Origin: Oscillospiraceae bacterium
GTDB lineage: Bacteria; Bacillota; Clostridia; Oscillospirales; Oscillospiraceae
Direction of reading: 5' to 3'
Assembly: GCA_017395085.1 (NCBI GenBank)
Contig: JAFPWF010000027.1
Coordinates: forward strand, 1-64,000
Length of the DNA: 64,000 bases
The translations under genes were made by a program, and so were the position numbers. This document shows, one piece after another, positions 34,345 to 44,417 of the stretch. Every line of letters begins with the position of its first letter. Position 1 is the first letter of the stretch. Below the pieces are notes generated by a model. That model was not told the DNA's origin and searched no databases. It was given only the letters and a program-made list of their open reading frames with translations.

Positions 34345-36570
34345 TTACAGTAATCCGGAAAGAAAACGAAACCGGAATCGTTCCCAACGGTTGAGGGTTG
34401 CATAAGTTTCCTGGAGCATATTCTCAAATGCCTGATAAGAGGAATGAAACTCTTCCTGGGTAAGTTCATGCTGGCTGAAAGCGGCTTTTTCAGCAGGTAT
34501 CCGAATAGAATCCGGTAATTCAGCTCCATAAGAGGAAACCTGCAGCGCATATCGATAAAGCAGAATAGCCTTTTGATTGACTCCCGCAGAATTAAAACGA
34601 GATTCGTACCGGACGCGGAGCAGATAATAGCGGCCAAACAGCAGGGCGGCAAGCAATGCGGGGATTCCCAACAGCCACAACAGGATACGAAGAAAGACAC
34701 GTTTCGACGCCGAGGTTTCGGAAACTGACTCTTCCGATGAAGAATCATCGGAAGCCGTCTCGGGCTGCTCCGCTTCGGATTCATCAGACGGAACATCCGA
34801 GGGATCGCTTTCAAAATCAGGCACTTCGGAATTGCCGGAGTCCAATGCGTTTTCCGATCCGGTTTCGGGAACTTCACCCGGTTCGGATTGAGAAGCTGCC
34901 AGGCTTTCGCCTTCCGATGCCGTTACTTCCACAGGAATCCAACCGAAACCATCCAGATATACTTCAGCCCAGGCATGCGCGTTTTCTCCCGTGATTCTGA
35001 CGTTCGCATTCGGCACACTGTTCACCATGTAGCCTTCACAGATTCTGGCAGGGATGTTAAGGGTCCGAAACAGGGCCACAGCAGCCGTAGCATAGTGAAT
35101 GCAGTATCCGCGCGGAGAAACGGTCAGAAAATAGACTGCATAATCCGAATCCGGATAAGCTTCGACGGAAAGATCATAAATCCCCTGACTGCGGACAAAA
35201 GTAGAAACAGCGTTCAGGATGTTATCCTGTTCTGCATTTAATCCGTTGCTGATGCAGACCTGATTCATTGCGCTGCGGGTGGATTCTGGAAGTCTGGTAT
35301 AGTAGGAGTGAACAAATTCACGATACTGCTGTTCCTCCTGAACCAGAGAAGAAGGAAGAGCAAAATCATTGTTCGGATGGTAGGGGTCAGAAGACAGACG
35401 ATAAAAATCCCCGCCGTAGCTTGTCAGTTCGTCTGATGGAACTGAAATATCCCCCAGGGAGCCTGTCATGGTGAAATAGGGCAAATACAGAATATCGTAG
35501 GCTACAGGGGTAAACAGTTGAAACGGATGTTTTTCGGTCTCCTGGCGGTTCAGGATCGAATGACCGGCGTAGTTTAAGGCGTTCCCGTGGCTGTTTTCCA
35601 CGGCTGAAGACCAGGCAGTTCCCAGATAATCCCCGTAGGACTTTCCGCGCAGATAGACGGTACCGGATACGTCGGTCCGCAGAGTCATGGCTGTTTGAGG
35701 GAGAGAAGAATAATCAAAGGGACTTGTCAGATCAAGATTATCCTGATCATGCCCCCATCCGGAGGGAGCGTGTGTCATTTCGCCATTGGCAGAGTTCCCG
35801 GAAGCAGGAGATCCTTCCGACGAAGCCCCGGTGCCGCCAAACCAGTTTGAAAGCAGATTTCCGACCCGGTCAAACTGCTGAGACATCGTGACATCGCGCT
35901 CATCATAATGATATGTGGAGGGGCGATAGAGCAGCAGGAGACCGGCAAGGACAAGAATACACGGAACAATCCCCAGTAAAAAGGCTTTCCCGGCACCGTC
36001 CGTAACCCGGTATGAGTCACCGCTTAGCTGGAGACCGAGCCAGAATACAAGAACTCCGAGGGTTGGAATCACAGGAGGTGTTCCGTTTACCAGGATACAG
36101 GCGAGGAAAACCGGGAATGTTGCCAGACGGGCAAGTGAAATGCGAAAACTTGCGGAAGTGAGAGAAAACGAAATAAATGCTGCGAGGAGAAACAGCATGG
36201 ACAGCAAGGCCGGCGCTGCAAGCCCGGACTCGCTATCCCGGAATGCCTCGGAACTGCTGCTGAAATGATGATAATAGGTCCCAACGACCTGATCAGCCAG
36301 AGCCTCAAAGGATTCCGATATCGTGTGGCCGCTTTGCCGGAAAAGCAGAATCAGAATGAGCGCACAGAACGGGATTCCGATGAGCGGGCCGAACCGGAAA
36401 CTGGAAGCAATCCACAGCAGCACGCAAAGGAGCGCCAGCAATATGCCGGCGTGCAGTGAAACAATAAGACCGAAACTGTCGCAGAACAGAAGGCAGATGC
36501 TCTCCATTCCGATCAGAAGCAGAAGGAGATTTCCGGTCCGGTTCAAAAATGAATTGAAGTACGTATTCAT
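34345..36570 (-). CDS. Membrane-anchored transglutaminase-like protein (TgpA type)
   Basis: A 741-residue protein: six or so N-terminal membrane helices (about 1-220), an outside region, a transglutaminase core with C490 (RGYCIHYATAA) and H532 (NAHAWAEVY), a third-position acid that is Glu (E548, IPVEVT) in place of the more common Asp, an acidic low-complexity linker of about 60 residues (Ser/Glu/Asp/Pro), one more helix and a DUF4129-like tail. This is the usual third partner of MoxR and DUF58 genes. The start is ATG 36570 (ATGA overlap with the DUF58 gene). The target protein is unknown. Confidence 0.85.
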   Translation of the reverse strand: MNTYFNSFLNRTGNLLLLLIGMESICLLFCDSFGLIVSLHAGILLALLCVLLWIASSFRFGPLIGIPFCALILILLFRQSGHTISESFEALADQVVGTYYHHFSSSSEAFRDSESGLAAPALLSMLFLLAAFISFSLTSASFRISLARLATFPVFLACILVNGTPPVIPTLGVLVFWLGLQLSGDSYRVTDGAGKAFLLGIVPCILVLAGLLLLYRPSTYHYDERDVTMSQQFDRVGNLLSNWFGGTGASSEGSPASGNSANGEMTHAPSGWGHDQDNLDLTSPFDYSSLPQTAMTLRTDVSGTVYLRGKSYGDYLGTAWSSAVENSHGNALNYAGHSILNRQETEKHPFQLFTPVAYDILYLPYFTMTGSLGDISVPSDELTSYGGDFYRLSSDPYHPNNDFALPSSLVQEEQQYREFVHSYYTRLPESTRSAMNQVCISNGLNAEQDNILNAVSTFVRSQGIYDLSVEAYPDSDYAVYFLTVSPRGYCIHYATAAVALFRTLNIPARICEGYMVNSVPNANVRITGENAHAWAEVYLDGFGWIPVEVTASEGESLAASQSEPGEVPETGSENALDSGNSEVPDFESDPSDVPSDESEAEQPETASDDSSSEESVSETSASKRVFLRILLWLLGIPALLAALLFGRYYLLRVRYESRFNSAGVNQKAILLYRYALQVSSYGAELPDSIRIPAEKAAFSQHELTQEEFHSSYQAFENMLQETYATLNRWERFRFRFLSGLL

Positions 36571-37511
36571 TGGATACGCACCTCGCCGGCAAAGATCATA
36601 AAAACACACCGGGCATCCGTTGCATCAAAACCGCAGGGTTCCCGCATCGGCCAGCTGAGAAGAGATGCTACGGCGTCATCGGTTTCATCTTCATTTCCGA
36701 CAGGATACAAACTGTCAGAGACAATCACGTGGGGCTCTTCCAGTTCATCCAGTTTTCTCGAGAGCCATCTTAGAACTTCGAGACCGCGATCATGCTCGCC
36801 TACACGGGAGAGTACAACAAAAATGGTGCTGTTTTCGGGAATCAGCGCCTCGCGGACAATGAGGGAATCTGTTTTGGAAGATAATTTCCAGTGTATGCTG
36901 TTGGAAGCGTCGCCCGGTCGATAGCCCCGCAGATCATGATCCTCTGCAAAACCGCCTCCGTATTTTGGCTTCAGAATCGAGGCTGTATTCAATGATGTTT
37001 CAAACTGGATCGGATGATCTGGTTCATCAGCAGACGGCATCACCGTACAGGATGCTTCCGTTCCGCCTTTGCGATTGATGGAGAAAAGGCCAAACAGGTC
37101 ACGGCATTCAAAGCGGCTCAGGGAACAGCGAAGCTGGCCGCATTCATGCGTGGGAAGGGGGATTTTGCTCTGGCTGCTTTCAATGTTGCGAAAAATAAAG
37201 TTAAGATGTGAGATTTCACCCGTATAGCAGTTGTGAATCGTCAGGTGAACGGTGACAGAATGAACGGGCAGAATGTGCGGATTGCTGAAATCCAGTACCA
37301 GATGGGCTTCACTGTCCCGCATCACACGCGGCGACGCAATCAGGTGAATTCTTAAGCCTGTCATGGATGGAAGGGAAGCCAGCAGAATGACCAGCGGCAG
37401 AAGAACGGCAGCCGCAAAGATGTACGGGCCAAGCCATCCGATGTAACTGGCACGAAAGAGCCAGGCAAGAGCAATCAGCAGCAGATAAAGAAGAACATGA
37501 AGAATCGGCAT
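36567..37511 (-). CDS. DUF58-family protein
   Basis: A 314-residue protein with two N-terminal membrane helices (about 5-45) and the DUF58 signature RGYRPGDASNSIHWKLSSKTD, followed by a VWA-like part (STIFVVLSRVGEH). DUF58 proteins pair with MoxR ATPases in a chaperone-like system. It starts at ATG 37511 in a TAATG junction with moxR, with no ribosome binding site of its own, and overlaps the transglutaminase gene by 4 bases. Confidence 0.88.
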   Translation of the reverse strand: MPILHVLLYLLLIALAWLFRASYIGWLGPYIFAAAVLLPLVILLASLPSMTGLRIHLIASPRVMRDSEAHLVLDFSNPHILPVHSVTVHLTIHNCYTGEISHLNFIFRNIESSQSKIPLPTHECGQLRCSLSRFECRDLFGLFSINRKGGTEASCTVMPSADEPDHPIQFETSLNTASILKPKYGGGFAEDHDLRGYRPGDASNSIHWKLSSKTDSLIVREALIPENSTIFVVLSRVGEHDRGLEVLRWLSRKLDELEEPHVIVSDSLYPVGNEDETDDAVASLLSWPMREPCGFDATDARCVFMIFAGEVRIQ

Positions 37512-38455
37512 TATTTAATACTTGGTGCATCTACCGATGCGAACAGCTCAACCAGCGTGTTTTTCTTCGACTCGGCATCCGGCATTTCCTGAGACCAGAT
37601 CAGCCGGTGCTCGATACATTCAAAGAAAACAAATCGGATATCCTTGGGGAGAACATAGTCCCGACCCTGAATCCATGCCGTGGCCTTGCCAAGCGCAGTC
37701 AGTGCAAGAGATGCTCTTGGGCTGGCTCCCTGAACAATTCGCCCGTCGTTTCTGGTCGCTTCACACAAACGAACGATGTAGTCTATGATGTCATCTTTAA
37801 TATAGACCTGTTCCGCTTCCCGGCGGATCCGCATCAGTTCTTCCCGGTTCACAACCTGCTGCACGGTATCGGTCGAGATCCCTTTTTGTTTCCTGCGGAT
37901 CATCTCAATCTCGTCATTGTGAGCAGGATAGCCCATGGACAGGCGAAGCATAAAGCGGTCCATTTGGGAGTCGGGGAGCATTTGGGTTCCCTTTGCTCCG
38001 GTAGGATTCTGCGTTGCGATGACAATAAACGGCTGTGGAACGGGGTATGTGTTGTTATCGACCGTTACCATGCCTTCCTCCATGGCCTGGAGCAGAGCAG
38101 ACTGCGTTCTGCTGGTGGCACGGTTCAACTCATCAGCCAGAAAAAGGTTGCACAGTACGGCCCCTTTCTGGTAAGTCATTTTACCTGATTCCTTATCAAA
38201 AATCGAATAACCGGTGATATCCGAAGGAAGAACATCCGGCGTGAACTGTACGCGGCCATACTCAAGCCCGAGCGCTTTGGAAATGGAAATCGCCATGGTG
38301 GTTTTCCCCACACCCGGAATATCCTCCATTAAAATATGACCGCCTGCAATAATGGCAAGAAGCACTTTGATCAAAGTCTCATCTTTCCCGACAATCACCT
38401 TGCTGACTTCGCGAATAATCAGCCGCGCATTTCCGATCGAGTTGATATCATTCAT
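37511..38455 (-). CDS. MoxR-family AAA+ ATPase
   Basis: A 314-residue AAA+ ATPase: Walker A GVGKTTMA, Walker B LFLADELNRA, the MoxR hallmark QSALLQAMEEGMVTVDN, sensor 1 ATQNPTGAKGT and the lid with GASPRASLAL. Members act as chaperones, often with VWA or DUF58 partners. It is first in a five-gene minus-strand operon. ATG 7 bases after CTGGAG. Its promoter carries a palindrome between the hexamers. Confidence 0.92.
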   Translation of the reverse strand: MNDINSIGNARLIIREVSKVIVGKDETLIKVLLAIIAGGHILMEDIPGVGKTTMAISISKALGLEYGRVQFTPDVLPSDITGYSIFDKESGKMTYQKGAVLCNLFLADELNRATSRTQSALLQAMEEGMVTVDNNTYPVPQPFIVIATQNPTGAKGTQMLPDSQMDRFMLRLSMGYPAHNDEIEMIRRKQKGISTDTVQQVVNREELMRIRREAEQVYIKDDIIDYIVRLCEATRNDGRIVQGASPRASLALTALGKATAWIQGRDYVLPKDIRFVFFECIEHRLIWSQEMPDAESKKNTLVELFASVDAPSIK

Positions 38456-38494
38456 AAGTATTCTCCAGAGGCTTAAACAATATGTAACTTTAGT

Positions 38495-38523
38495 ATTTTA
38501 CCATATATGGTAATTGTGGGCAA
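38495..38523 (-). promoter_or_regulatory. moxR promoter with a palindromic operator-like site
   Basis: On the minus strand TTGCCC (38523-38518) and TAAAAT (38500-38495) are 17 bases apart, with an extended TGG. The spacer holds a perfect 14-base palindrome, TACCATATATGGTA (38499-38512), which overlaps the -10 box. A repressor bound there would block RNA polymerase. The regulator is not identifiable. Confidence 0.65.
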
Positions 38524-38538
38524 GTATTATTTCATGCC

Positions 38539-38567
38539 TTGTCTTTCCGGATAAAATGTGATATAAA
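38539..38567 (+). promoter_or_regulatory. Promoter of mgtE
   Basis: TTGTCT (38539-38544), 17 bases, and TATAAA (38562-38567) preceded by TGA. The leader to the mgtE start is about 30 bases, too short for a magnesium riboswitch. Confidence 0.65.
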
Positions 38568-38603
38568 AAATTGTTTATGGCTTTTTTATGAGGGGGTGGA
38601 ATC

Positions 38604-40013
38604 ATGGACGAACTCGAAAACGCGGATGCTCTGGATTATGAAACCATACAGGAACAGCGGAATGACGAACTTTCGGCTTTGCTTGACAGCCGGAATATGC
38701 GCGCCCTGAAACAGCGTATGGAAGAAATGAATGAATTTGACGTGGCCGAGTTTTTGTCAGAAATCCCTGACAACCGTATGCCGATGGTTTTTCGTCTGCT
38801 TTCCAAGGAAACAGCATCTGATGTATTTGCCAATTTTGATGTACCGGATCAGGAAAGAATCATCAACTCCATGACGGATTCGGAACTTGCCGGGATTATT
38901 GAAGAGTTATATTTGGACGATGCTGTGGATATGATGGAGGAACTGCCGGCCAATGTGGTAAAACGTGTGATGAGGGCCGCAACTCCGCAGACGCGTGCGC
39001 TGATCAATCAGTATCTGAACTATCCGGAAGATTCTGCCGGCAGTATTATGACGGCAGAATTTGTAGATCTGAAAAAATATATGAGCGTGAAGGAATCATT
39101 CGCCAGAATCAGACGGATCGGGGAAGACAAGGAAACCATCTACATCTGTTTTGTCATTTCATCCCACCGCAAGCTGGAAGGAATTGTCACGGTGAAAGAT
39201 CTTCTGCTTGCGGATGACGACACGATTATCGAAGACCTGATGGACCGGAACGTGATCTTTGCCACAACGACGGAAGATCAGGAGAGCGTTTCGGAAAAGT
39301 TTTCCGATTACGACCTGATGGCTTTGCCAGTCGTGGATACGGAAGGCAGACTGGTCGGCATTGTCACCGTTGACGATATTATCGACGTCATGGAGCAGGA
39401 GACTACGGAAGACTTCGAACTCATGGCTGCCATGACTCCGTCGGATAAGCCTTACGCCCGGTCAGGAATCCTGGAAATCTGGAAAAACCGGATTCCCTGG
39501 CTGATGTTTTTGATGCTGTCCGCCACATTTACCAGCATGATTCTGACCCACTTTGAATCCATGCTGGCCGTTCAGGCGGCGCTGATTGCCTTTATACCGA
39601 CTCTGATGGGGACGGGCGGCAACAGTGGGGCTCAGGCAAGTACGGCGGTGATTCGATCCCTGTCGCTGGGAGATACCGAGCCAAGGGATGCTCTTCGTGT
39701 CGCATGGAAAGAATTGCGGATCGCCCTTCTCTGCGGCCTTTCGCTTGCCTGTGTGAACTTTGTCAAGATGCTGATTCTGGACGGCATGATCATGAAGAAT
39801 GAAGGAATCACCATTCCGGTCGCGTTAACAGTCAGCCTGGCAATTCTGTTTATTGTGATCTTCGCCAAGGTTGTCGGAAGTATGCTTCCGATCGCGGCAG
39901 AAAAGATCGGTGTGGATCCGGCTGTAATGGCAAATCCTTTAATTTCAACGGTAACGGACACCGTCTCGCTGCTGATTTATATCTATATCGCAAAACTGAT
40001 TTTACGCATCTGA
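38604..40013 (+). CDS. mgtE: Magnesium transporter MgtE
   Basis: A 469-residue magnesium channel of the MgtE family. It has an N-terminal helical domain (about 1-135), two CBS domains (about 140-265; GIVTVKDLLLA and GIVTVDDIIDVME) that sense cytoplasmic Mg, and five C-terminal membrane helices with PTLMGTGGNSGAQAST, the conserved pore region. ATG after GGGGGTGG. First gene of a six-gene chain that also carries potassium uptake. Confidence 0.95.
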   Translation: MDELENADALDYETIQEQRNDELSALLDSRNMRALKQRMEEMNEFDVAEFLSEIPDNRMPMVFRLLSKETASDVFANFDVPDQERIINSMTDSELAGIIEELYLDDAVDMMEELPANVVKRVMRAATPQTRALINQYLNYPEDSAGSIMTAEFVDLKKYMSVKESFARIRRIGEDKETIYICFVISSHRKLEGIVTVKDLLLADDDTIIEDLMDRNVIFATTTEDQESVSEKFSDYDLMALPVVDTEGRLVGIVTVDDIIDVMEQETTEDFELMAAMTPSDKPYARSGILEIWKNRIPWLMFLMLSATFTSMILTHFESMLAVQAALIAFIPTLMGTGGNSGAQASTAVIRSLSLGDTEPRDALRVAWKELRIALLCGLSLACVNFVKMLILDGMIMKNEGITIPVALTVSLAILFIVIFAKVVGSMLPIAAEKIGVDPAVMANPLISTVTDTVSLLIYIYIAKLILRI

Positions 40014-40024
40014 GGTGACAGACC

Positions 40025-40951
40025 ATGGAGTTTTCGGTCCTCCTGGAAAAAATGCTGATCTTTATTGCACTGATGCTGATCGCGTATATAATGGCGAGGC
40101 GCGGCATCCTCGGGTCTGACTTCACTCGGACAGCCAGCAAACTTGTGGTGGATGTTTTTCTGACCGGCACAATCCTGAGTTCCATGATTACAACTGGCAG
40201 CGAGCAGAGTCTCGCAAGTATCGGCAAAATTGTCATCATGACCTTTGTGATCCAGTTGATCGGATATGCCGTTGCAGCTTTTGCAATGCGTTTTGTTCAG
40301 GCGGAAGAAAATCGTGCAGCTCCGCTGGAACTCCTGATGGCCGTACCCAATACCATGTTTATAGCGCTCCCGATTGCCCAGTCGATATACGGGTCGTATG
40401 CCGTGCTGATTCTGTCTGTGTCCTGCATTGCCTTCAATTTTTTGCTGTACAGCTACGGCGTGTGGAAACTGAACGGAAAACTGGGAGGCAAGCTTCGTAT
40501 GCGGGAACTCTTCAGTGTACCGCTGATTGCCACATTGGCCGGCATTCTGATTCTTGTCCTGAAGATACCGATTCCGGGCGTACTGGTGAGTCTGTTTTCA
40601 TCTTTGAACGGTGCCACCATGCCGATGTCCATGATGGTCATCGGCGCATCTCTCGGAAGTGTCAGCCTGCTGGAAGCTTTTCGCAACGGAAAACTGGCGT
40701 TTGTGAGCCTGATTCGGCTGATCGTGATTCCGGTTCTGGTTTGGGCGATCTGCCGATTCTTAACCGACGATACCGTCCTTTTGATGACATGCATGATCAT
40801 ATCGGCAGCACCGAGTGCGGTGATGGTTACCATTCTGTCCATACAGTACGGGAAGGATGGCACGTTCTGTTCGGAAGGCGTGCTTCATACTACGGTCTGT
40901 TCCATGGTGACAATTCCGGTTTTGATTGCGGTCCTCTCCCATTTTTGCTGA
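40025..40951 (+). CDS. AEC-family transporter
   Basis: A 308-residue protein with about 10 membrane helices of the auxin efflux carrier/malate permease family (AEC). Typical segments: the N-terminal ARRGILGSDFTRTASKLVVDVFL and the P/G-containing AVPNTMFIALPI. Bacterial members export or take up organic acids such as malate or malonate; substrate unknown. ATG after GAGGTGA. 11 bases after mgtE. Confidence 0.87.
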   Translation: MEFSVLLEKMLIFIALMLIAYIMARRGILGSDFTRTASKLVVDVFLTGTILSSMITTGSEQSLASIGKIVIMTFVIQLIGYAVAAFAMRFVQAEENRAAPLELLMAVPNTMFIALPIAQSIYGSYAVLILSVSCIAFNFLLYSYGVWKLNGKLGGKLRMRELFSVPLIATLAGILILVLKIPIPGVLVSLFSSLNGATMPMSMMVIGASLGSVSLLEAFRNGKLAFVSLIRLIVIPVLVWAICRFLTDDTVLLMTCMIISAAPSAVMVTILSIQYGKDGTFCSEGVLHTTVCSMVTIPVLIAVLSHFC

Positions 40952-40966
40952 TTGGAGGGGTGCAGC

Positions 40967-41578
40967 TTGCATATACCGAAATCAGAGACAAATCAGGTGA
41001 ATATCCTGAGCTTTTCTGAAGCAAAAGAAAAAAGCACCTCGAATGTGTATGACAGAAATGCTTGGCTGTATATTCCGGATTTCTACACGGAATACCGTTA
41101 TGTTCTTGGTACGCGCGGACAGCAGCCGGTGATCTGCATCGGAATCAATCCTTCTACAGCTGAACCTGACAATCTGGATCCAACTCTGAAGTCCGTTGCA
41201 AGAATTTCTGCCGCGAACGGATTTGACAGCTGGCTGATGTTTAATGTATATGCACAGCGTGCAACAAGACCTGACGACATGGATCTTTTTTGCAATGAAA
41301 GGCTTCATCATGAAAACCTGCTGGCCTTCCGGGAGCTTTTGGCGATTGCCTCGGCCTGCGGCTGCAAACCTGTCGTCTGGGCTGCCTGGGGAGCGATAAT
41401 TGAAAAAAGATCCTGGCTCATGAAATGCGTTCGAGACCTGAATGATCTGGCCGAGCAGGTTCAAGCAGACTGGGTCTGCGCCGGAAACTGCTCCGTCAAG
41501 GGACATCCGCACCACCCGCTGTACCTGAAAAAGGATGAACCGTTTCATGAATTTGATATCAGGAGGTATCTGGCATGA
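40967..41578 (+). CDS. DUF1643-family protein
   Basis: A 203-residue soluble protein that matches DUF1643: CIGINPSTAEPDNLDPTL, FNVYAQRATRPDDM, and a C-terminal GHPHHPLYLKKD. The family's function is unknown. TTG start 6 bases after GGAGGGG; a TTG at 40952 is open too. It ends in an ATGA overlap with trkA, so the potassium genes follow directly. Confidence 0.85.
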   Translation: MHIPKSETNQVNILSFSEAKEKSTSNVYDRNAWLYIPDFYTEYRYVLGTRGQQPVICIGINPSTAEPDNLDPTLKSVARISAANGFDSWLMFNVYAQRATRPDDMDLFCNERLHHENLLAFRELLAIASACGCKPVVWAAWGAIIEKRSWLMKCVRDLNDLAEQVQADWVCAGNCSVKGHPHHPLYLKKDEPFHEFDIRRYLA

Positions 41579-42939
41579 AGATAGTGATCGCCGGGGGTGG
41601 AAGAATCGGCGGAACGGTTGCTGCCGTTCTGTCCGAAGAGGGGCATGACATTACACTGATTGATCACGATTCGGAAACAATCCGCACTGCTTCCAACGCT
41701 ATGGACATCATCTGTGTGGAAGGAGACGCAGCAGACCCGGAAGCGCTGAAAGAGGCTGGCGTCAGCAGCGCTGACTTGCTTCTCGCGGCAACAGAAAAAG
41801 ACGAAGTCAATATGGTGTGCGGCATTGCAGCCCGCAGGCTCGGGGCAAAGCATGTCATTGCCCGGATTCGTGATCCGCGATACCTGCATCAGATGGATTT
41901 TCTCAGGGATGTGCTCGGCCTGTCGCAGATCGTTAACCCTGAATATGAATGTGCAAAGGAAATCTCCAGGATTTTGCGATTCCCCGGAGCTGCGCGTGTG
42001 GATTCATTCTCCAAGGGCAGCGTCGAAATTGTCGAGCATAAGATTCCTGTTAACGGCGTTCTGGACGGTGTTGTCATCAGGGAACTGCAGAAAACGATCG
42101 GGCCTAAGGTGCTGGTCGCCCTGATCGAGCGAAACGGCAATGCATTGATTCCGAACGGAGATACCATGCTGAAGGCGGGGGACCGTCTCAGCATTACGGG
42201 CGCATCCAAAGAACTGCGACGTTTCTTTATCAAGATAGGCCAGTATAAAAAACCGGTGAAGCAGGTAATGGTCATCGGCGGCGGCAGAATTACGGTCTAT
42301 CTGACACAGCTTCTGCGTGAAAACGGAATTGACGTTACCGTCATTGAGCGCGATCGCAAAAAATGCGAAGAGCTGTGTGATTTGATTCCCGAAGCGCATA
42401 TCGTGTGCGGGGATGCAACCCACAGCGAGGTCGTGCAGGAAGATGGAATTTCATCCGCGGACGGTTTTGTATCGCTGACCGGTGACGACGGAGACAATAT
42501 TATCACATCTCTGTATGCGCGCAGCTGTCAGGTCGGCAAAGTCGTTACAAAACTGAATTCCGAGCATTTTGCCGAGATTCTTTTCAATTCCGGGTTGGAC
42601 AGCATTGTTTCCCCAAAAAAGATCGTAGCAGAGCAGCTTGCACGTTACGTCCGTGCGATCAGCGATTCAGCCGGAAGCAGTATGGAGACCCTGTATCGGC
42701 TGGTCGACGGGAAGGTAGAAGTTCTGGAGTTTCGCGTAGAAGAAGATTCCGTCTGTGTCGGCGTTCCATTGAGTGAACTGAAACTTCGCCCCAATGTGCT
42801 GATCAGTGCAATTATACGAGGGAGAAAGAGTATTATTCCGAGCGGCGGAACGGTGATTTTGCCCGGCGACCATGCGATCGTTGTTACAACAAGCGGTCAC
42901 TTGCGGCGTCTGGATGATATTCTTGATAAGCATCAATGA
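41575..42939 (+). CDS. trkA: Potassium uptake regulatory subunit TrkA
   Basis: A 454-residue cytoplasmic protein with two tandem RCK units. Each has a Rossmann NAD site (VIAGGGRIGGTVA at the start and VIGGGRITVYL near 225) and a C-terminal RCK-C part. It gates the TrkH channel according to nucleotide binding. ATG 7 bases after AGGAGGT and overlapping the DUF1643 stop. It overlaps trkH by 4 bases. Confidence 0.94.
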   Translation: MKIVIAGGGRIGGTVAAVLSEEGHDITLIDHDSETIRTASNAMDIICVEGDAADPEALKEAGVSSADLLLAATEKDEVNMVCGIAARRLGAKHVIARIRDPRYLHQMDFLRDVLGLSQIVNPEYECAKEISRILRFPGAARVDSFSKGSVEIVEHKIPVNGVLDGVVIRELQKTIGPKVLVALIERNGNALIPNGDTMLKAGDRLSITGASKELRRFFIKIGQYKKPVKQVMVIGGGRITVYLTQLLRENGIDVTVIERDRKKCEELCDLIPEAHIVCGDATHSEVVQEDGISSADGFVSLTGDDGDNIITSLYARSCQVGKVVTKLNSEHFAEILFNSGLDSIVSPKKIVAEQLARYVRAISDSAGSSMETLYRLVDGKVEVLEFRVEEDSVCVGVPLSELKLRPNVLISAIIRGRKSIIPSGGTVILPGDHAIVVTTSGHLRRLDDILDKHQ

Positions 42940-44378
42940 ATTACCGTATGATTTCCAGGGTTCTGGGATTGATTCTGCTGATCTATGCCGGATTGATGGT
43001 GCTGCCGGCCATAGTCGGGCTGTTGTACGGCGAAACAGCCGTTCCGTTTCTGAAAGCTTTTCTGATTACTGCTCTTCCGGGCGGAATACTGGCTGCCGTT
43101 CGTCCAAAGTCAAAAATCATGGTTACGCGCGACGGGTTTGTGATTGTAGGACTCGGTTGGATTCTTATTTCTCTTGTCGGCGCAGTTCCGTTTGTTTCTT
43201 CCGGGAGCATACCGCACTACATAGACGCTTTGTTTGAAACCGCGTCCGGTTTGTCGACAACCGGCGCATCGGTCCTGGCAGATTTTGACGGTATGCCGAG
43301 AGGGGTCATGTTCTGGAGGATCTTCAATCACTGGATCGGCGGTATGGGCGTTCTGGTTTTTCTGATGGCTGTTCTTCCAATGAGCGGAGAACATTCCATG
43401 CACATCATGCGGGCGGAGGTTCCCGGCCCGACCGTCGGGAAACTCGTACCGCGCCTGAAGCGAAGCGCAAGAATCCTGTACATGATCTATATTGCGCTTA
43501 CGGTGATTGAAGCAGTCGTTCTGCGAATCTTCGGTATGTCGGCGTATGATGCAGTTCTGCATGCTTTTTCTACGGCTGGTACCGGCGGATTTTCTACCAT
43601 GTCGAACAGCATCACCGGCTTTCAGAGTAAAGAGATTGAAACGATTCTTTCTGTATTTATGATTCTGTTCGGCATTAACTTCAATCTGTATTACCTGATT
43701 TTGATCGGCTCGTTCCGGAAAGCATTTTTTAACGAAGAACTTCGGACCTATCTGATTCTGATTGCCGTTTCGACTGCGCTGATTACGCTCGGGCTCCACA
43801 GGGTCCAGCAGATGCAGACGGCTGCTGCCGCGCATGCTGCATTTTTCAATGTGGCTTCCATCATCAGTACAACCGGATTCGGAACAGCTGATTTTACCGA
43901 ATGGCCGGAGTTCTGCAAATGGGTCCTGATCCTGCTGATGTTTTGCGGAGGCTGTGCGGGCAGTACAGGCGGCGGGATGAAACTGTCGCGCATTATGATT
44001 CTGTTTAAATCCGCTTTGGCTGAACTGAAACGAATCAGCAGGCCAAGAAACATTGTCAGGGTTCAGATGGACGGCGAACGGGTTGCAGATGAAACGGTAC
44101 GGGCAAGCAGCCAGTTTGCGGTAGTCTATATGATTCTGCTGCTCTTGTTTTCCATCTTACTGTCATTGGATGGAACAGATATCATTACTTCGTTTACAGC
44201 TTCGCTTTCCTGTCTGTCGAACGTCGGTCCCGGGATGTCGGCTGCCATCGGTCCGGCAGGAAGTTTTGCATTTTTCAGTGCGCGCAGCAAAGTCATCCTG
44301 ACTCTTGCCATGCTTCTCGGAAGACTGGAAATCTATCCGATTTTGCTGCTCTTCCTGCCAAGAACATGGCAGCGGTAG
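42936..44378 (+). CDS. trkH: Potassium uptake membrane subunit TrkH
   Basis: A 480-residue channel-like transporter with four repeated M1-P-M2 units. The selectivity regions are visible: TTGASV, TAGTGGFS, TTGFGTADF and SNVGPGM, each with the key glycine. It couples K uptake with TrkA, whose gene it overlaps by ATGA. Nothing in the region suggests osmotic regulation. Confidence 0.94.
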   Translation: MNYRMISRVLGLILLIYAGLMVLPAIVGLLYGETAVPFLKAFLITALPGGILAAVRPKSKIMVTRDGFVIVGLGWILISLVGAVPFVSSGSIPHYIDALFETASGLSTTGASVLADFDGMPRGVMFWRIFNHWIGGMGVLVFLMAVLPMSGEHSMHIMRAEVPGPTVGKLVPRLKRSARILYMIYIALTVIEAVVLRIFGMSAYDAVLHAFSTAGTGGFSTMSNSITGFQSKEIETILSVFMILFGINFNLYYLILIGSFRKAFFNEELRTYLILIAVSTALITLGLHRVQQMQTAAAAHAAFFNVASIISTTGFGTADFTEWPEFCKWVLILLMFCGGCAGSTGGGMKLSRIMILFKSALAELKRISRPRNIVRVQMDGERVADETVRASSQFAVVYMILLLLFSILLSLDGTDIITSFTASLSCLSNVGPGMSAAIGPAGSFAFFSARSKVILTLAMLLGRLEIYPILLLFLPRTWQR

Positions 44379-44417
44379 GATTCTGAAAGCGTTGAGATTA
44401 TGAAAGAAAGGAACTTC

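Noticed and set aside
38524-38603. Magnesium riboswitch (M-box) before mgtE
   Set aside because: The leader after the promoter is about 30 bases and lacks the M-box core.
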